Positions 45,160-56,864 are shown, numbered from the stretch's first letter. The stretch is 64,000 nucleotides of DNA from Lumbricus terrestris (GCA_949752735.1 OX457036.1:86559987-86623986); one strand, 5' to 3'. A program made the numbers and translations. The notes: a model not told the origin generated them from the sequence alone.

Positions 45160-46064
45160 CAGCGGTTCTCAACCTTTTTAGACTCACGGACCCCTTGTAA
45201 ATTTTTGGTCCCGGTCACGGACCCCACTGAAATTTGGCACATTATCGCGACTGTGCGAATATATTATCCTATTTTATAGTAGGCCTACTTGTATGTTATA
45301 ATATGACCTCTAATAATTATGCCTCTGCACTCCTGTAATACAAATTTATGTAGCCTAACTAATAGGATTACATGAAATTTTATTGAAAAACCTGTATTTT
45401 ATTTCAATGTAAGCTCTGGGCATGTATATTCGAGCACAGTTTATATGCTTGAAACACTCAATCTGAGCCCATTTTAACCTCAAGCCGTGATCGATAATTT
45501 TTAATTGCTGCCCCATGATGTTGCAAAAAGTGAAATAATGTTGAAAGCTTTCTCATGCAGTTTTGGATATTCATGTGAAGCTTGTATCCAAAATAATGCA
45601 TCAAGCTAACTCTTGCATGGATGCAACATCTTCAATGTAGGCCTAGTATCACTTGTCACTTCAACGATTTGGTTCAATTCTGTGGTTGGTAGATCTAAAT
45701 TCCACGAATCAATGTTTGCATGAAACGGACTGGAAACCCACGATAACTTTGAATATTCAAATTACCAAATTAGAAGTTGCCTGGCTCAAATTAGCCTAAG
45801 GCCCTAACCGTTTTATGGCCTGATCGAAAATAGATTTCTGGCGATTGAAACAAACAGATATCTAAAACAGATGACTTTGTCATTAATCAGCGTATTATTA
45901 GTTTCATGATGCCATTTAAAAGGAGAAACATTGAAAATTAAAAAATGTATATGTTTCTATGTTTTTAACTGAGAAATGTGTAATTTTCTGGACTTGCTTG
46001 CGGACCCCCAGGCAGATCGCTGCGGACCCCCAGGGGTCCGCGGACCCCCGGTTGAGAACCGCTG
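45160..46064. mobile_element. 905-bp nested hAT-type element
   Basis: Ends CAGCGGTTCTCAACC and GGTTGAGAACCGCTG are flanked by gtctaagt on both sides. CACGGACCCC/GGGGTCCGCGGACCCC blocks are subterminal. The ends are related to those of the 38329 element. No transposase was found. Confidence 0.95.
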
Positions 46065-46208
46065 GTCTAAGTTCTAATGAAAAATCGCCATCGCTTTTTA
46101 AATTTTAATTTGTTAAATTATTAATACAAATTTCTAAAAAAACATGCCTGATGGTTATAAGAGGAAACACGAGTCTGGATTGGAGAAACCAATAAATCTG
46201 TAGCTGAA

Positions 46209-46439
46209 ATGATCAGATCACAAATGGCTGACAAGCTGGTCTCCAGTTTTCCAAATGTCAATATTTCTTTTCGAATTTATCTTTATATTTTTGGAACAAG
46301 TTGTGAAGGTGAACGTTCTTTTTCGAAGCTGAAAATTATCAAAAATTACCTTCGGTCAACGATGGGACAGGCACGATTATCCTCCCTTGCATTACTTTCA
46401 ATTGAAAACGACTTAATGCGAGAAATGACATTTGAATAG
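46209..46439 (+). pseudogene. hAT transposase dimerisation-domain fragment
   Basis: The codons read CEGERSFSKLKIIKNYLRST then MGQARLSSLALLSIENDL, the classical C-terminal hAT dimerisation motif (C.AERSFS.LK.IKN.LRSTM...RL..LA.LSIE). Only the C-terminus survives. It is in the same orientation as the enclosing element at 44890-46718. Confidence 0.85.
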
Positions 46440-47347
46440 GCCTACATTAACCTATAAGCGATTTCGCGAATGCAAAGAGCCGCAAAGTTAACATATAGCT
46501 TAGCCAATGTTACTGTTTCATTAGCTAACTCTAACCTTAAAAAAGTTAGCTCGTTAAAATGAAATTTGCATGTTTTCGTTTTCTGTTTGCTTTTTCCGGT
46601 CATTGACCAATCACTGCATTTATTTTTTAATATATTTTTTTAGGATTTCGTAGGCCCCTGGTAAGTTCGTAGGCCCTAGGCACAGTGCCTACTGTGCCTA
46701 CTGGATAAGACGGCCCTGAATAATGGAAATAATAATTATTAGTGTTATAATTTAGTGATTCAAACTGGCAAGCACGCAGTGGTATGATTATTATAGTAGT
46801 AACAGATGATGACCAGTTTTGCAGGAGTCGCATTCAACTGTATGGCAACCTGCATGCATCGATCTGCCCTACTGCTTGATTGACAGCTACCACCTACATG
46901 TAGGCCTATAGGGAGTTGATGACTTAGTCAACCTAAAGTGGCTATAGATTGTATCCATGCAAGCGCCCTTCTGATTAGTGTGTTACCTTTTAGCCATCAC
47001 CAGTCCAATGCGATCGAGAACCGTTAGTGAGATATAGCACATGTGCAGTGTCACAGTGCAGGCTATTATAAGAGAATTATGCATAAGTACTAAGAACTAA
47101 GCTTAGACTGATTAATTATAGCCTACCTAGTTATGGTTGCACGAGTAAACGATCAATGTAAATCTAAATAATGGTTCTGGGTTTGTATTCTAGGTCTATT
47201 CTACGACTCTGTTCTGTGTTGCTGTGGTAAATAGGCTATTAATATAATTAATGACTGACACTTTACGATTACTTATGCTCTTACCAGAAATCTATAGGCT
47301 ATTGAATAGATCAGGCGTTTATGGTCAAACTAGTAGAGGTTGCTTAC

Positions 47348-47441
47348 TTTTGCCACTGTCATATGCGAAGGAATCGGCGAGTTGAAGGAACATTAAAGTA
47401 ATGGCCAGGAAGCACGATGGAAGCGAGACTTTCTTCTCCAT
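47348..47441 (-). CDS. EGF-receptor-like gene, first coding exon (signal peptide)
   Basis: This is the start of the minus-strand EGF-receptor-like gene. ATG at 47441-47439 opens MEKKVSLPSCFLAITLMFLQ, a typical signal peptide with predicted cleavage near LADSFA. The donor is GTAAGC and the phase is 1, matching the L1 exon at 44686. The recognised exons total 2171 bp (about 724 residues): signal, L1, furin-like region, L2, second Cys-rich region and a hydrophobic segment. Known family members bind EGF-like ligands at the cell surface. Without a kinase this product could only bind ligand or pair with another receptor, unless kinase exons lie outside the window. Confidence 0.85.
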
Positions 47442-47712
47442 TCTGCAGACCAGTAACCAATCCGATTCAGCTGATGAATTAACGTTCAGGTGAGTTTTCT
47501 GTTACACGAAAGTCTCACTCAACGGTGTCTTCAAACGCTGGCACCTGCAGCCAAGTTTTTTCACTTGACGGGTTTGCTTTAAGAAGCTGCGCGATCATTC
47601 AACTACAACAATTGAAAGTGACTGCATGATGTCAGGCTATAAACGAGGTCACAGTGATTGTAATCAACGAAGCTGTCATTTGCGAATGAATTATAGCGCG
47701 TTGAAGGAACAT

Positions 47713-48258
47713 CACTGTTTTGTGGATTTATTGAGTTGTCACTCGAAGGAATTTGATCTTGACTGATTACCACTGTTGCATTGCTAATTAAATTATAGTT
47801 AAGTTTTATGTAGGCTATGCTATGAGAACATTCATGAATAATATTATATTTAAGGAAGAGGGGTCAGGATAGTATAAGCTATTAGCTTTAGCTGACTCTT
47901 GTTGCACTGTACTTATTTGTTCATGATTGTATCAACAGAGTTGAATGTGTAATAAACAATAAACAATTAAATTACAATACTAACCAATGGCCTCACTAAT
48001 AGTCCTAATAGCATGCTTAAGTATCTATCCGATGTGAAAGCCACCGACAAAGATGGCGGAAGTTAGATATTTTCTAATCTGTAAAAATCCTGAGACATAG
48101 GACTACGTATACGGCCTAGCCTACATGCATAGATCTATAGCCACTTTCCAAGTGCCTGCTATTGCTTTCTTTGACATTCAGTCCTGTATGGCCTGTTATA
48201 AACTCCTTCTCGAAAATCAAATTTCTTCGTGCGACAAGTCAATAAATCCACAAATTGA
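47713..48258. mobile_element. Possible TIR element
   Basis: About 42 bases at 47715-47757 (TTTGTGGATTTATTGA..., GAAGGAATTTGATC) are an imperfect inverted repeat of 48215-48257. No target duplication was identified. Confidence 0.4.
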
Positions 48259-48585
48259 CTGACTCCCCTCTACACAACTGGGTGAACAACCTGCTAAGAG
48301 TGCCTAATAGGCTATGCGCGTACTTTATACATCTTTTTCGCCCCACATTGTCTTTTTATGACCATGTTCAAGTTAAATGCAAATCAGTTCATTTTCACTT
48401 TCCGAATATTCACTGAATAAGATAAAATGATGTAGATCGCACTGGTTGGGTACTCTACAGTCAGAGCTTTTACAAATAACCTACCTTTGAGAATCAGCAT
48501 ATCAACTACTAGGTCTACTATTCTAATACGTTGAAAGCAACATACCTTCGGCTCACAGCAGCGTATGTGCACTAGATCTTTGACT

Positions 48586-49191
48586 CTAACTTCCTATGAC
48601 TATATACCCGGTAGTTGCCTTAATAGAAAAAGTGGTGGACGTGAGTTTGTTTTGAGTCAACCGTGTATGTTTAAAATGCAAATAAACCCCGAGGAAAGGG
48701 TGAGAAAGACGGGTGTGTTCATTTCTGCAGAATGATGAAAGGAATGAAGAAAACGGAAGTTCAAGGTGCAGAGTAGGCCTACAGATCTGTTTCTGCTTAC
48801 GCTCTGAAATGGTAGACCTACGCTGATCGGAGGTGGAAAAGGAGGCTAAAATGAGGAGAAGAGGGAGGAAAAGGAGGAGGTGGGAGGAGAAGGAAGGGAG
48901 GAAAAGGAGAAAAGGAAAAGATGGGTGAGAAAAAGGAGGAGGGGAAGGAGAAGAGGATGGATGAGGAAGAGGAAGAGGAGGAGAAGGAGGAGAAGGAGAA
49001 GAGGAGGGAGGAGAAGGAGGAGAAGAAGGATGAGAAGGAAGAAGAGGAGGAGAAGGAGGAAGAGGAGGAGGAGAAGGAGGAGGGCTGTAGCACACCAGCA
49101 ACAGCCTCAGTAGGACAACGGTGACGAACAGCGGAGTACAGATAAAAATGACGGATTTTACGTGGACATCCCCCAAGGTATAATTAGCATG
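48586..49191 (-). CDS. Candidate exon: transmembrane helix plus Pro/Ser-rich tail
   Basis: On the minus strand, an acceptor ctgggtttttcAG is followed by 201 open codons to a stop. It starts HANYTLGDVHVKSVIFICTP and LFVTVVLLRLLLVCYS, a plausible membrane helix. It then runs through the GGA/TCC tract as PPSPP repeats and ends in a basic, non-repetitive stretch. TCC-type repeats stay open by chance, which weakens the call. No partner exons to the right were recognised. If real, it ends a separate minus-strand gene upstream of the EGF-receptor-like gene. Confidence 0.25.
   Translation of the reverse strand, partial: HANYTLGDVHVKSVIFICTPLFVTVVLLRLLLVCYSPPPSPPPLPPSPPLLPSHPSSPPSPPSSSPSPPSPPLPLPHPSSSPSPPPFSHPSFPFLLFLPSFSSHLLLFLPLLLILASFSTSDQRRSTISERKQKQICRPTLHLELPFSSFLSSFCRNEHTRLSHPFLGVYLHFKHTRLTQNKLTSTTFSIKATTGYIVIGS
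48830..49085. repeat. GGA/GAAGGAG purine-rich tract
   Basis: About 250 bp of imperfect AGGAGGAGAAGG repeats on the plus strand. Confidence 0.9.
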
Positions 49192-49900
49192 CTGAAAAAC
49201 CCAGTGAGGATCGGGGGTCACAATCGTGATCGTAGACTCGTAACTTTAACAGCGCCCACAAACTAAGTCGAAGGAACCAGCATGTTCACAGGCTCTCAAT
49301 CAAAACAAAGTCGATAGGCAGAGTCAGGCAAGGAGTAAGACAGAGAGCTACAATGTAGGCTATGCATGGTGGATGATGTTTATAGTTGAAACGGCGTGGA
49401 TGAATCTGGATAGGATCTATGAAAAGCAGTGTTTTGAGTTTCGAGTGAGCGGGATGTTCGCCCGAGGAAGCCTTAAACAGAGCAGCCATTTTGTCTTCTT
49501 GTCGCGATTATAGGGACGAAGGTTATGAGGTCTGGCTAATGGCTGTGTTTATAGATGCGCCTTGTTTGTGCGAATGCAAATTCCTGCATGTCATGACTCG
49601 CTTTGAATATCATATTACATTCTAAGTTCAGAATTAGTTTTGAGAACTAGGTGGATGGATGACGTAGTGTGATTTTCTAACAAGTTTTATAAAGTTATCG
49701 AATCAGTAAAAAAATTACTTGACGATTAGAATCGAATCCAAACAGAGAATCTCACAAGGACGCTGCAAACCGCGTTTTCATATTATGGAACCACAGGAGC
49801 GTACACAGAGGCGCTCCCAGTCCAACCACGGTGATACAAATGAGCTCTAAGCATAAATTTAATGACATGCACTACACTATAGGCCTACGTATGCACTATG
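49192..49900. other. Non-coding, no feature recognised
   Basis: No coding frame. A short AGAGGCGCTCCCAGTCC stretch near 49808 resembles the SINE 3' part seen at 55720. Confidence 0.5.
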
Positions 49901-50038
49901 CAGTGTGAGAATTGTGAAAAAATAACTGGGGGTTGGACCATTATCCACTTGGAATTGAGGTGTGAAAAACAGACTTTACCATGGGCTATAAGAAAGACTT
50001 AGAGGTTGAAACCCCAGCCCCCGGAAATTCTCACCCTG
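49901..50038. mobile_element. 138-bp MITE, second copy
   Basis: Same length and sequence family as 33210-33347: ends CAGTGTGAGAATTGTG and AATTCTCACCCTG, with TTGAGGTGTGAAAA inside. The flanks gcactatg and tacgtatg are only partly alike. Confidence 0.75.
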
Positions 50039-50154
50039 TACGTATGTATGAAAATTTATATTGGAAATTTATGCACTTTTATAGGCCTATGCTTATGCAT
50101 GTAGGCCTACATTAACCGCCCTTGTAAAGGTATGGCTGTGTTACGGCGCCATAT

Positions 50155-50173
50155 TAATAATCGTTATTATTAC

Positions 50174-50207
<34 letters not shown>

Positions 50208-50235
50208 TGTTATTATTCATTATTATTATTATTTA
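50155..50235. repeat. ATT microsatellite
   Basis: About 80 bp of ATT repeats immediately left of a Helitron terminus. Confidence 0.9.
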
Positions 50236-50238
50236 CTA

Positions 50239-50540
50239 CTAGCTGTGCCCGGCCACGCGTTGCTGTGGCTAAAAAAACCGTCCAACACTCCCTCCCTTCC
50301 CCTGCCTCCCTCCCTCTGTCCCTCCCTACCTCCATTCTCCTGCCTTCCTCTCCCTCCCTCCTTTCCTCCCTCCCACCCCTCCCTCTCTCCCCTCTCTCCC
50401 TACCCCTCTCCTCCCCTCTCCTCCTTTCCCTCTGTCTCTCCCCTCCATTCGGCCGGATAACTAAAAAAGGGTCATCAGTTTTTCGGACGGGAAACTGAAG
50501 AAACACCCTCCGAAATCAAATCCTGACTACGGCCTTGATG
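50239..50540 (-). mobile_element. Helitron 3' end and CT-rich tract, with MITE fragment
   Basis: The minus strand ends in a GC-rich hairpin (CCACAGCAACGCGTGGCCGGGC) then ACAGCTAG/T, the Helitron end pattern. A CCCTCC-rich tract follows at 50280-50450. The stretch 50450-50540 is the right end of the CAAGGCCGTAGC MITE family (compare 39960-40042), so the copy is chimeric. Confidence 0.6.
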
Positions 50541-52622
50541 GAAACATTACCCTACCTCAAGATTCTACGTATTTGCAAGAAAAAGGCAAATTGTAGACCG
50601 TGCATGATTAAAAGTGGTTTGAATTTCAACAGAATAGACTCTGTCAGTCTATTGTCAAAGAGTAGTTGTCCGTCTTCAGCCAGGTTGTGAGCTTATTTTG
50701 ATACGTTGCGTTAGTCGATTGATTCTAAAGTGCTCTTAAATTAGACCAGAATAAAGCCTAGGCCTTTGTTTCATGCTATGTTAAACGACGAGTATTTGCA
50801 AGAGAAAATTTTAGTCGAAAATTAAGTAGCCTAAGTCCTGAAAAGGAACTGCTTTGCGTATTGTTATTTTTAGGTTCAACTGTTCATTTTTATTTGGTCA
50901 AATATCTATGATTTCTCTGCTATTTCTTCGCCATCATCACAATGACCTAGTAGGCCTATGGCTACTATAGTTTGTACTGCGCTGTAAGACTGACGACTGT
51001 GAGCCATATTCTAGAATTTAGGTCATTAGATAACGCTAAGATAGGCTAAATAATGGTTGTATTTAAGACAATAATATTTAGCACTGACTTTCAAACAATT
51101 TCAATATTTTAGTTTTACTTATTACTGCCAAAACTAAAACATTTAAGATTTTGTATTTGTACTTCTTAGCTGTCTGAATGTGGGCATTGTGGTGGTTTGG
51201 TCAAAGTAATTATTACATTTTTTTGTTTTTTGCAATTGGTTTCAGACTTCACATTCCGTAGGCCTAATTTAATTTGTTAGTAACGTCATAATTTATAGAA
51301 AGATATTCTGAAAGTGTATGTTACGCTGAGCTTCGCTTTGAACCCTATAATTTTTATAAGCTATTGAAATGTTAGTTTCTGATTGAATACTTGTTCATCA
51401 ATTTTAATTTTTAAAATAAAGTTGGATAGATCTTCAAGTGGCATTAATCGTCCGTTGTCGTTCACAGTGTAATTTTGTTCAAACAACCGAGGAGCTGGAC
51501 CAGCGTAGACTACTTCATCAAGTTATCTTTTGATCGTCGCTTCAAATTTAAACTGCATATTAATCCATATTACTACCCAAGTGAAACACAGTACTTTTCT
51601 GAAACACTTTCAATAGATAGTCAGGGAGAAGGTCCTGGCGCAAGCTCTGTCTGTTTCGTGGTGAAAAGGAAATATGGAAGCTTATTTTGATAATAATGAC
51701 GGGTCTGTCTTGTTTCCAACCTCCCTCGAACTGAGGTTGGTCTGCTCTTCGGAAAATGTGGTTGCAAATGCTTCTGCTAGCAGCTAGACCTTCCTATCAC
51801 CTTCAGGAAATGGTCGAACAATGGGCTAACTCAGTCCACGACTTTTTGCTGTTCACAACAGTGAGTCTACTAGGGAAGATGAATCAGACAAAAATAAGCA
51901 TAGGCCTACTTATATTAGGGTAATTAAATATTGAACTTTGGGAGAGATTCCTGATTGGTTAGCTGATTCGAAAGAGAAAATAGCTTCAGTATAAATGTAT
52001 AATAAACGAAAATGAATTAATATTCTGCGAATAGCTTTGATACTTACAGGATGCAATAGACCTATAGCTATAACGGCAGCCATGCAGCGCACTTCGCGTA
52101 GGTCTAGGCTATACAGCGTTTTCTTCGATAGACATAAATAGGCCTATAATATTGTACACAAAGCCAGTGAGGATTGCAGATAGTGTTTGCTGTTATTTTA
52201 TTAATGGCAATGAACGTTATATACATGTAGGCCTAATTGGTTTTCGCAATATGAGAACGGTTAGTCAATTATTTGTGGGTGCACCCGAAACAAAATTTAA
52301 TATATAATTTACAATGAGTTGTTTTGACATTTGAGTCTGAACAATTAATTACGAACAGAAACTGTAAGGTTAAAAAGACATAGCCTATTGCACTAGCTCA
52401 AGATGATCTCGAAGTTCGAGAATTGACCAATGAGACCATGTGCCGGTTCAAGTTCTTGCTTTGCATGTAGGTATGCGGTAAGTGAGATATTATATAGCGC
52501 TCCTTCAAGATGTCATCAGATAGTTCACAAGAGACAATGAACCACGACATTGTCAACAGTGCCATACCATTATAGTTTCAAAGAACTGGTCAAGTTGATT
52601 CGACTCTCGCAGGACAAAACGA
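50541..52622. other. No gene recognised
   Basis: AT-rich with many TAGGCCTA motifs. An open plus frame at 51475-51690 (SVDYFIKLSFDRRFKFKLHI) has no recognised family and no clear splice context. Confidence 0.5.
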
Positions 52623-52752
52623 AGAGTGTGCAGCAGCATGATCATAGTCCTATAATATAGGACTATGATCATGCTGCTGCACACTCTATATAAATGTCCG
52701 AATGAATGAATGAATATATTATATTCATTCATTCATTCGGACATTTATATAG
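52623..52752. repeat. Two abutting perfect hairpins
   Basis: First: arms 52623-52654 and 52656-52687 (32 bp each, 1-base spacer). Second: arms 52686-52718 and 52720-52752 (33 bp each, 1-base spacer). Both are exact, and they overlap by two bases. Confidence 0.95.
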
Positions 52753-52800
52753 CGCACCTTCAAGAAAAAACTACTCAGAGGCGCTCCCGACTCCAGCGCG
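52745..52800 (-). mobile_element. SINE 3' fragment
   Basis: The stretch TATAGCGCACCTTCAAG...CTACTCAGAGGCGCTCC is the reverse complement of the 3' region of the SINE at 55720-55985. Confidence 0.55.
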
Positions 52801-52840
52801 CACAAAAAGAACAGTTTTAAGTTTAGTAAGGAAGGATCCT

Positions 52841-52842
<2 letters not shown>

Positions 52843-52881
<39 letters not shown>
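52843..52881. repeat. AT dinucleotide microsatellite
   Basis: About 38 bp of uninterrupted TATATA. Confidence 0.95.
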
Positions 52882-52885
<4 letters not shown>

Positions 52886-53818
52886 CATCCGCAGAGCAGC
52901 ACAAGATAAATTTGGACTCTGGCCCTCTGAGAGTTACTAGAGAGGCTCTCTGCTTTGACAGGTTTGAGAATGGCATGACAGGTGACGAACAAAATCATGT
53001 AAGGTAATAACATTATGACCTTCGTAGGTTTGGAGAATTTTGCCGTGGGGCAGAAATTGTAGGTTAGCTGTGCTTCTCACAATGACAAGGGTAAAAGGGG
53101 GTCATTCAAGCAGACAGAGCGAACACATAGATCTACACAACTGCTGTTTATTACACTGGTGCTAGTTGTTATCATGTCTGTAAATAAGCGTGTAGGCCTA
53201 GATTTGTATTTGGCAAATGGTCTCCAGACTACAACACTGGACATATATCTCCCCTAAAATAAAATTGCTTCATATAATACAATGCAAACATATCCTGACA
53301 TTTCCTCTATTGTTCTCTTCATACGAAACAGCAAAGCAACTTATTTCCATTAGGCTATATTTAAACCGAGCAAGTCCTAGGCTACCTAATGAATGGGAAA
53401 GCCGACGAACACCGTGGGAAGCATATGTTGTCGACTCTACTGGCTTGATATGAAGCTAGGCGCCGTATTATGTCACTTGGAACGTTGGTGGTTGAATCGT
53501 CCTCCATTCGACCGTAACTTATATCATTGCAAACTTGTATCTGTCAAATCTGTACTCCTTAATTAATTTAATGCAAGAGATCTCGGCTTCTTCTAGGATC
53601 ATGCGGACGGCTCAACGTGATAAATGTGACACCAACCCCGCACTCGACTTTTCCAGCAAACGCCTGAATTTTCCTTGATTTCAAACTAATTTAGATAAAT
53701 CGGCTCTCTCTGTCCGCCACCCAGTCAGTGTAATCATGAATAGGCAAACCCGAAAGGCACTTTTTAATATCAGGACCTAGTAGGCCTATAGCCTACTTGG
53801 AACGCTTTAGCCTAAGGG
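52882..53818. other. No gene recognised
   Basis: Nothing beyond scattered TAGGCCTA motifs was seen. Confidence 0.5.
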
Positions 53819-54719
53819 GTCATTGCATAATTATTACGTAACGCTCGAGGGTGGGTGGGTGGGGTCACTGAAAACGTTACGAAACGTTACGTGGGTGGGG
53901 GAGGTGAACGTTACGTAACGCCATGAAAAAATTTATTAATGAATATTAAATTACTGTCGAATGACACTTCAGACATCGATGTGATCGAAGTTTAAACTTT
54001 GTGACATTGATTTAAAACGTAACCGAAGCAGGTCTATATAATTGTATATCTGATGAAGATACGGCAGCAGACACTAGTTACATGCCAGGTCAACATTATC
54101 CTGTTCTTCCGCTTGTGCAAACCGGGAACCGCTGTTCGAATTGTTTTGATCTGTGATAGTTTTACCAACGGTACAACGAGGTAGGTCTAATTCCCCTTGG
54201 ATTCTTGACATCGCAGAACCACTTTGACGCATATTTCACTTAGTGGACACGAATCTCAAACATTCAAAATTGATGGTCAACAGAACTCAGCAATATTTCT
54301 ATTAATAATCATCGAATTGAATAGGCTAAGCAAATAATTAGCATCTTAATTTTGATCAATTGCTAATGAATAATTTAGGCCGTGTAACTTTTCAGCAGTG
54401 TGTAAAACTTTACTCTTGATGTAAAATTTAAGAAAATTGCAGTTCAAGCATGGCTGTCATTTATATAAATAAAACATTCTGTATATTTTAAGACTATAGA
54501 GTCTACTGTCAAATTATAATTCACACACTATATAAATTCGCTATGAAAATATGAATTATAAATACGATTTCGCATAGGTTTGGTAGGTCTAAATCTTAAC
54601 TGATTTTTCGTAACAATCGTTACGTAACGCCGTTACGGGGAAGTGGGTGGGTCAAGGAAAGCAGTATAGGATGGGTGGCCAAAAACGGTCATTTTTGGCG
54701 TGAGTAATTATGCAATGAC
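53819..54719. mobile_element. 0.9-kb TIR element with GTTACGTAACG repeats
   Basis: GTCATTGCATAATTA at the left and TAATTATGCAATGAC at the right are exact inverted repeats. Subterminal CGTTACGTAACG and GTGGGTGGG blocks occur at both ends. No target duplication or protein was identified. Confidence 0.6.
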
Positions 54720-55091
54720 ATTATGACCCATAATGGGTGCCCGCAGACATTTTTGCAGTAGGGGCAAGGCACGGTGGTTACGGTTCAATTTGTTAGCAAT
54801 AGGTTGAAAATGTAAAGCATGAAATTAATAACAATGCATGGGTATTTTTCATTAAGGTTTCTTAATGTAGGCCTAAATTTCTCAGTTTCACTTTTTTCAT
54901 TTTTAATATGAATAGTTTCTTTAAGGCGAAAAATTGATACAAAGATACAAAAATAGGTAGTCAAAAAGTAGTTAAAAGTAGGTTCCTGAAGTGGCCCAAT
55001 AAGTCCATAGAATGAACGAATGGATAAATGAATTAAAATAGGTGTCATTTTCCAGAGGCAAAGACTCCCTCTAGTCAGGCTACTTCTTTAT
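54720..55091. other. No gene recognised
   Basis: AT-rich. A GGGTGCCCGCAGACATTTTTGCAG stretch near 54735 looks like one end of a MITE. Confidence 0.4.
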
Positions 55092-55262
55092 ATTTAATCG
55101 TAATTTCTAAACTTCTAAGGCAGCACTCAAAAGTCAATCGCATGCACCAACTTATCCAGAGCGCTGTATCGAGGCAGAGGGCGGTTCAAAGGGCAGTCAA
55201 AAGAACATCCGAGGGCGGTTGTTCTAAAGGAGCAGAGGGGGCAGAGTAGCTGTTAAGGTAGG
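55092..55262. repeat. Dispersed repeat, second copy
   Basis: Partner of 40346-40530; shares TAATCGTAAT, CCAACTTATCCAGAGCGCT and the GGAGCAGAGxAGCT end. Confidence 0.55.
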
Positions 55263-55719
55263 TGTCATTTGGGATTGGAGATCCGAGGATCAGATGACTA
55301 ATGCTATGAATTCTTCCAAACATGCAAGACTTCTGTTTTGGGTGAAAATCCCGAGGAGTGACAAAATAGAGTCTGTAATAACAATTTGTTTACGTCTTGA
55401 CCTCCGTGAATTCTGTATTATCAACAACATGAACATTGGACAAAAAAGTCACAAAAGCCTGTGTATAATTGAAGTCCTAATTTTATATGTAGGCCTACAA
55501 AGGTCTAACACCCGCGAATAAGCAGATCTCCTGACGCAATTTCAGTTTGTTGAAAAGTAATTTCAAATTTGTATATTAATGTAATTTACTAAAAAATATT
55601 GTGCAGTTGTGAAAGGCTGCAATGAAGCAAGATTTCAATCAAATAGGTTTATAATTAATACTACTTGCATGGGCGCCAACAGGATAAGTAAAACCCAAAT
55701 TTTGTGTGTGTTTTGTTTG

Positions 55720-55985
55720 CACTTGTTATAGCGTCCCTTCAAGCTCGCTACTCAGATGCGCTCCAGACTACTGCAACAGAGCGGACACTGCATCGGATTT
55801 TCACGCCGAAGCGCAGAGCAATTGCGAGTGGAGGACTTGCCCAAGGTCTCTACGCGGCGACTTGAGGTGGATTCGAAACTGCAGCCCTTCGGCTGCATGG
55901 CGACGAACATATCAACTACGCCACCACGCCTCACAAAAGTGTCGCCCTTCTCCTTTATCCCGGCATGGGACTGGCACTGACAGAG
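55720..55985 (-). mobile_element. tRNA-derived SINE, minus-strand copy
   Basis: The minus strand carries GGCGTAGTTG... and GTTTCGAATCC (box B), then CACCTCAAGTCGCCGCGTA and CCGATGCAGTGTCCGC, matching 12750-12960. It continues to a longer 3' part ending in GAAGGGACGCTATAAC. Confidence 0.8.
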
Positions 55986-56667
55986 ATCAACCAGTGGAAC
56001 CAAATGGCCAATGGTCATGGTTACAGTTTTAGCCTAATGCAAGGCAGAAATTCAAAAGCATGTTTATTTTTATATAGGTTTCTAAACGTAGATTTCCTAG
56101 TTTTAATTTGTGCATATTAGCATAATTAATTTTCTTGCGCGAATAAATTGTTAAAAGCTCAAAGTAGTAGGCCTAATAGGTGTATATTTTCCAGGGGGCA
56201 AGTACAATGGTGGAAGGTGACGCATGCCTAGCGCTACCTCTTGAACCGTCGCGTCCACGCTGAATATGTAGGCCTATTAAGACATTCACTAGAATCTCAC
56301 AAACATAGGCTATAGCCTATTCCAGAATCGACCGGAGGAATACCGAAATTCCGACGAACGAACGATCCCGCAGTAGATAAGATTTCGATATCTAAACCTA
56401 GCAGCAGAAAATCCGACATGCTGCAAATTAGGCCTACTGAGTAAATTATTTGATTTTATTGACTAATCAACCGAAAGTATGAAGGAGTCAAATAACGTCC
56501 GATGTGGTAGATGTAACATTTTCACCAACATATGCATATTCGAAACAAATTAGAAGACGCTCTGCTGTTTCTGTTTATATTCCTCTTTATTGTTTATTAT
56601 TGACTACTGAACTGCGACTCATATCAACTATCATAAGCCTAAGCCTATTCGTTTTATGCATCCATAG
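55986..56667. other. No gene recognised
   Basis: AT-rich, with TAGGCCTA motifs; no repeat family assigned. Confidence 0.4.
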
Positions 56668-56725
56668 CAGTGGCGGATCCAGGATTTCTGTTAGGGGGGG
56701 CGTAAATACTACCAATCCAATCCCG

Positions 56726-56759
<34 letters not shown>

Positions 56760-56791
56760 TAGATCACGCAAAACTATAATGATCCTTTCTA

Positions 56792-56864
56792 TAGAAAATG
56801 TTATGGAACTTTGGTTTTATATGAGAAACTATATATATATTTTTAAAGTTCCATAACATTTTCT
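56792..56864. repeat. Inverted repeat with 19-bp arms
   Basis: AGAAAATGTTATGGAACTT near 56795 pairs with AAGTTCCATAACATTTTCT near 56846 around an AT-rich loop. Confidence 0.8.

Larger units (their letters stand above)
44890..46718 (+). mobile_element. hAT transposon with a nested MITE
   Basis: Ends CAGGGCCGTCTTA and TAAGACGGCCCTG are flanked by aataatgg on both sides. It keeps a short transposase C-terminus (46209-46439) and is interrupted by a 905-bp element (45160-46064). Confidence 0.95.

Noticed and set aside
51475..51690. Plus-strand frame SVDYFIKLSF... of 71 codons
   Set aside because: No recognised family, no clear splice sites and no neighbouring exon; left as unexplained rather than called a gene.
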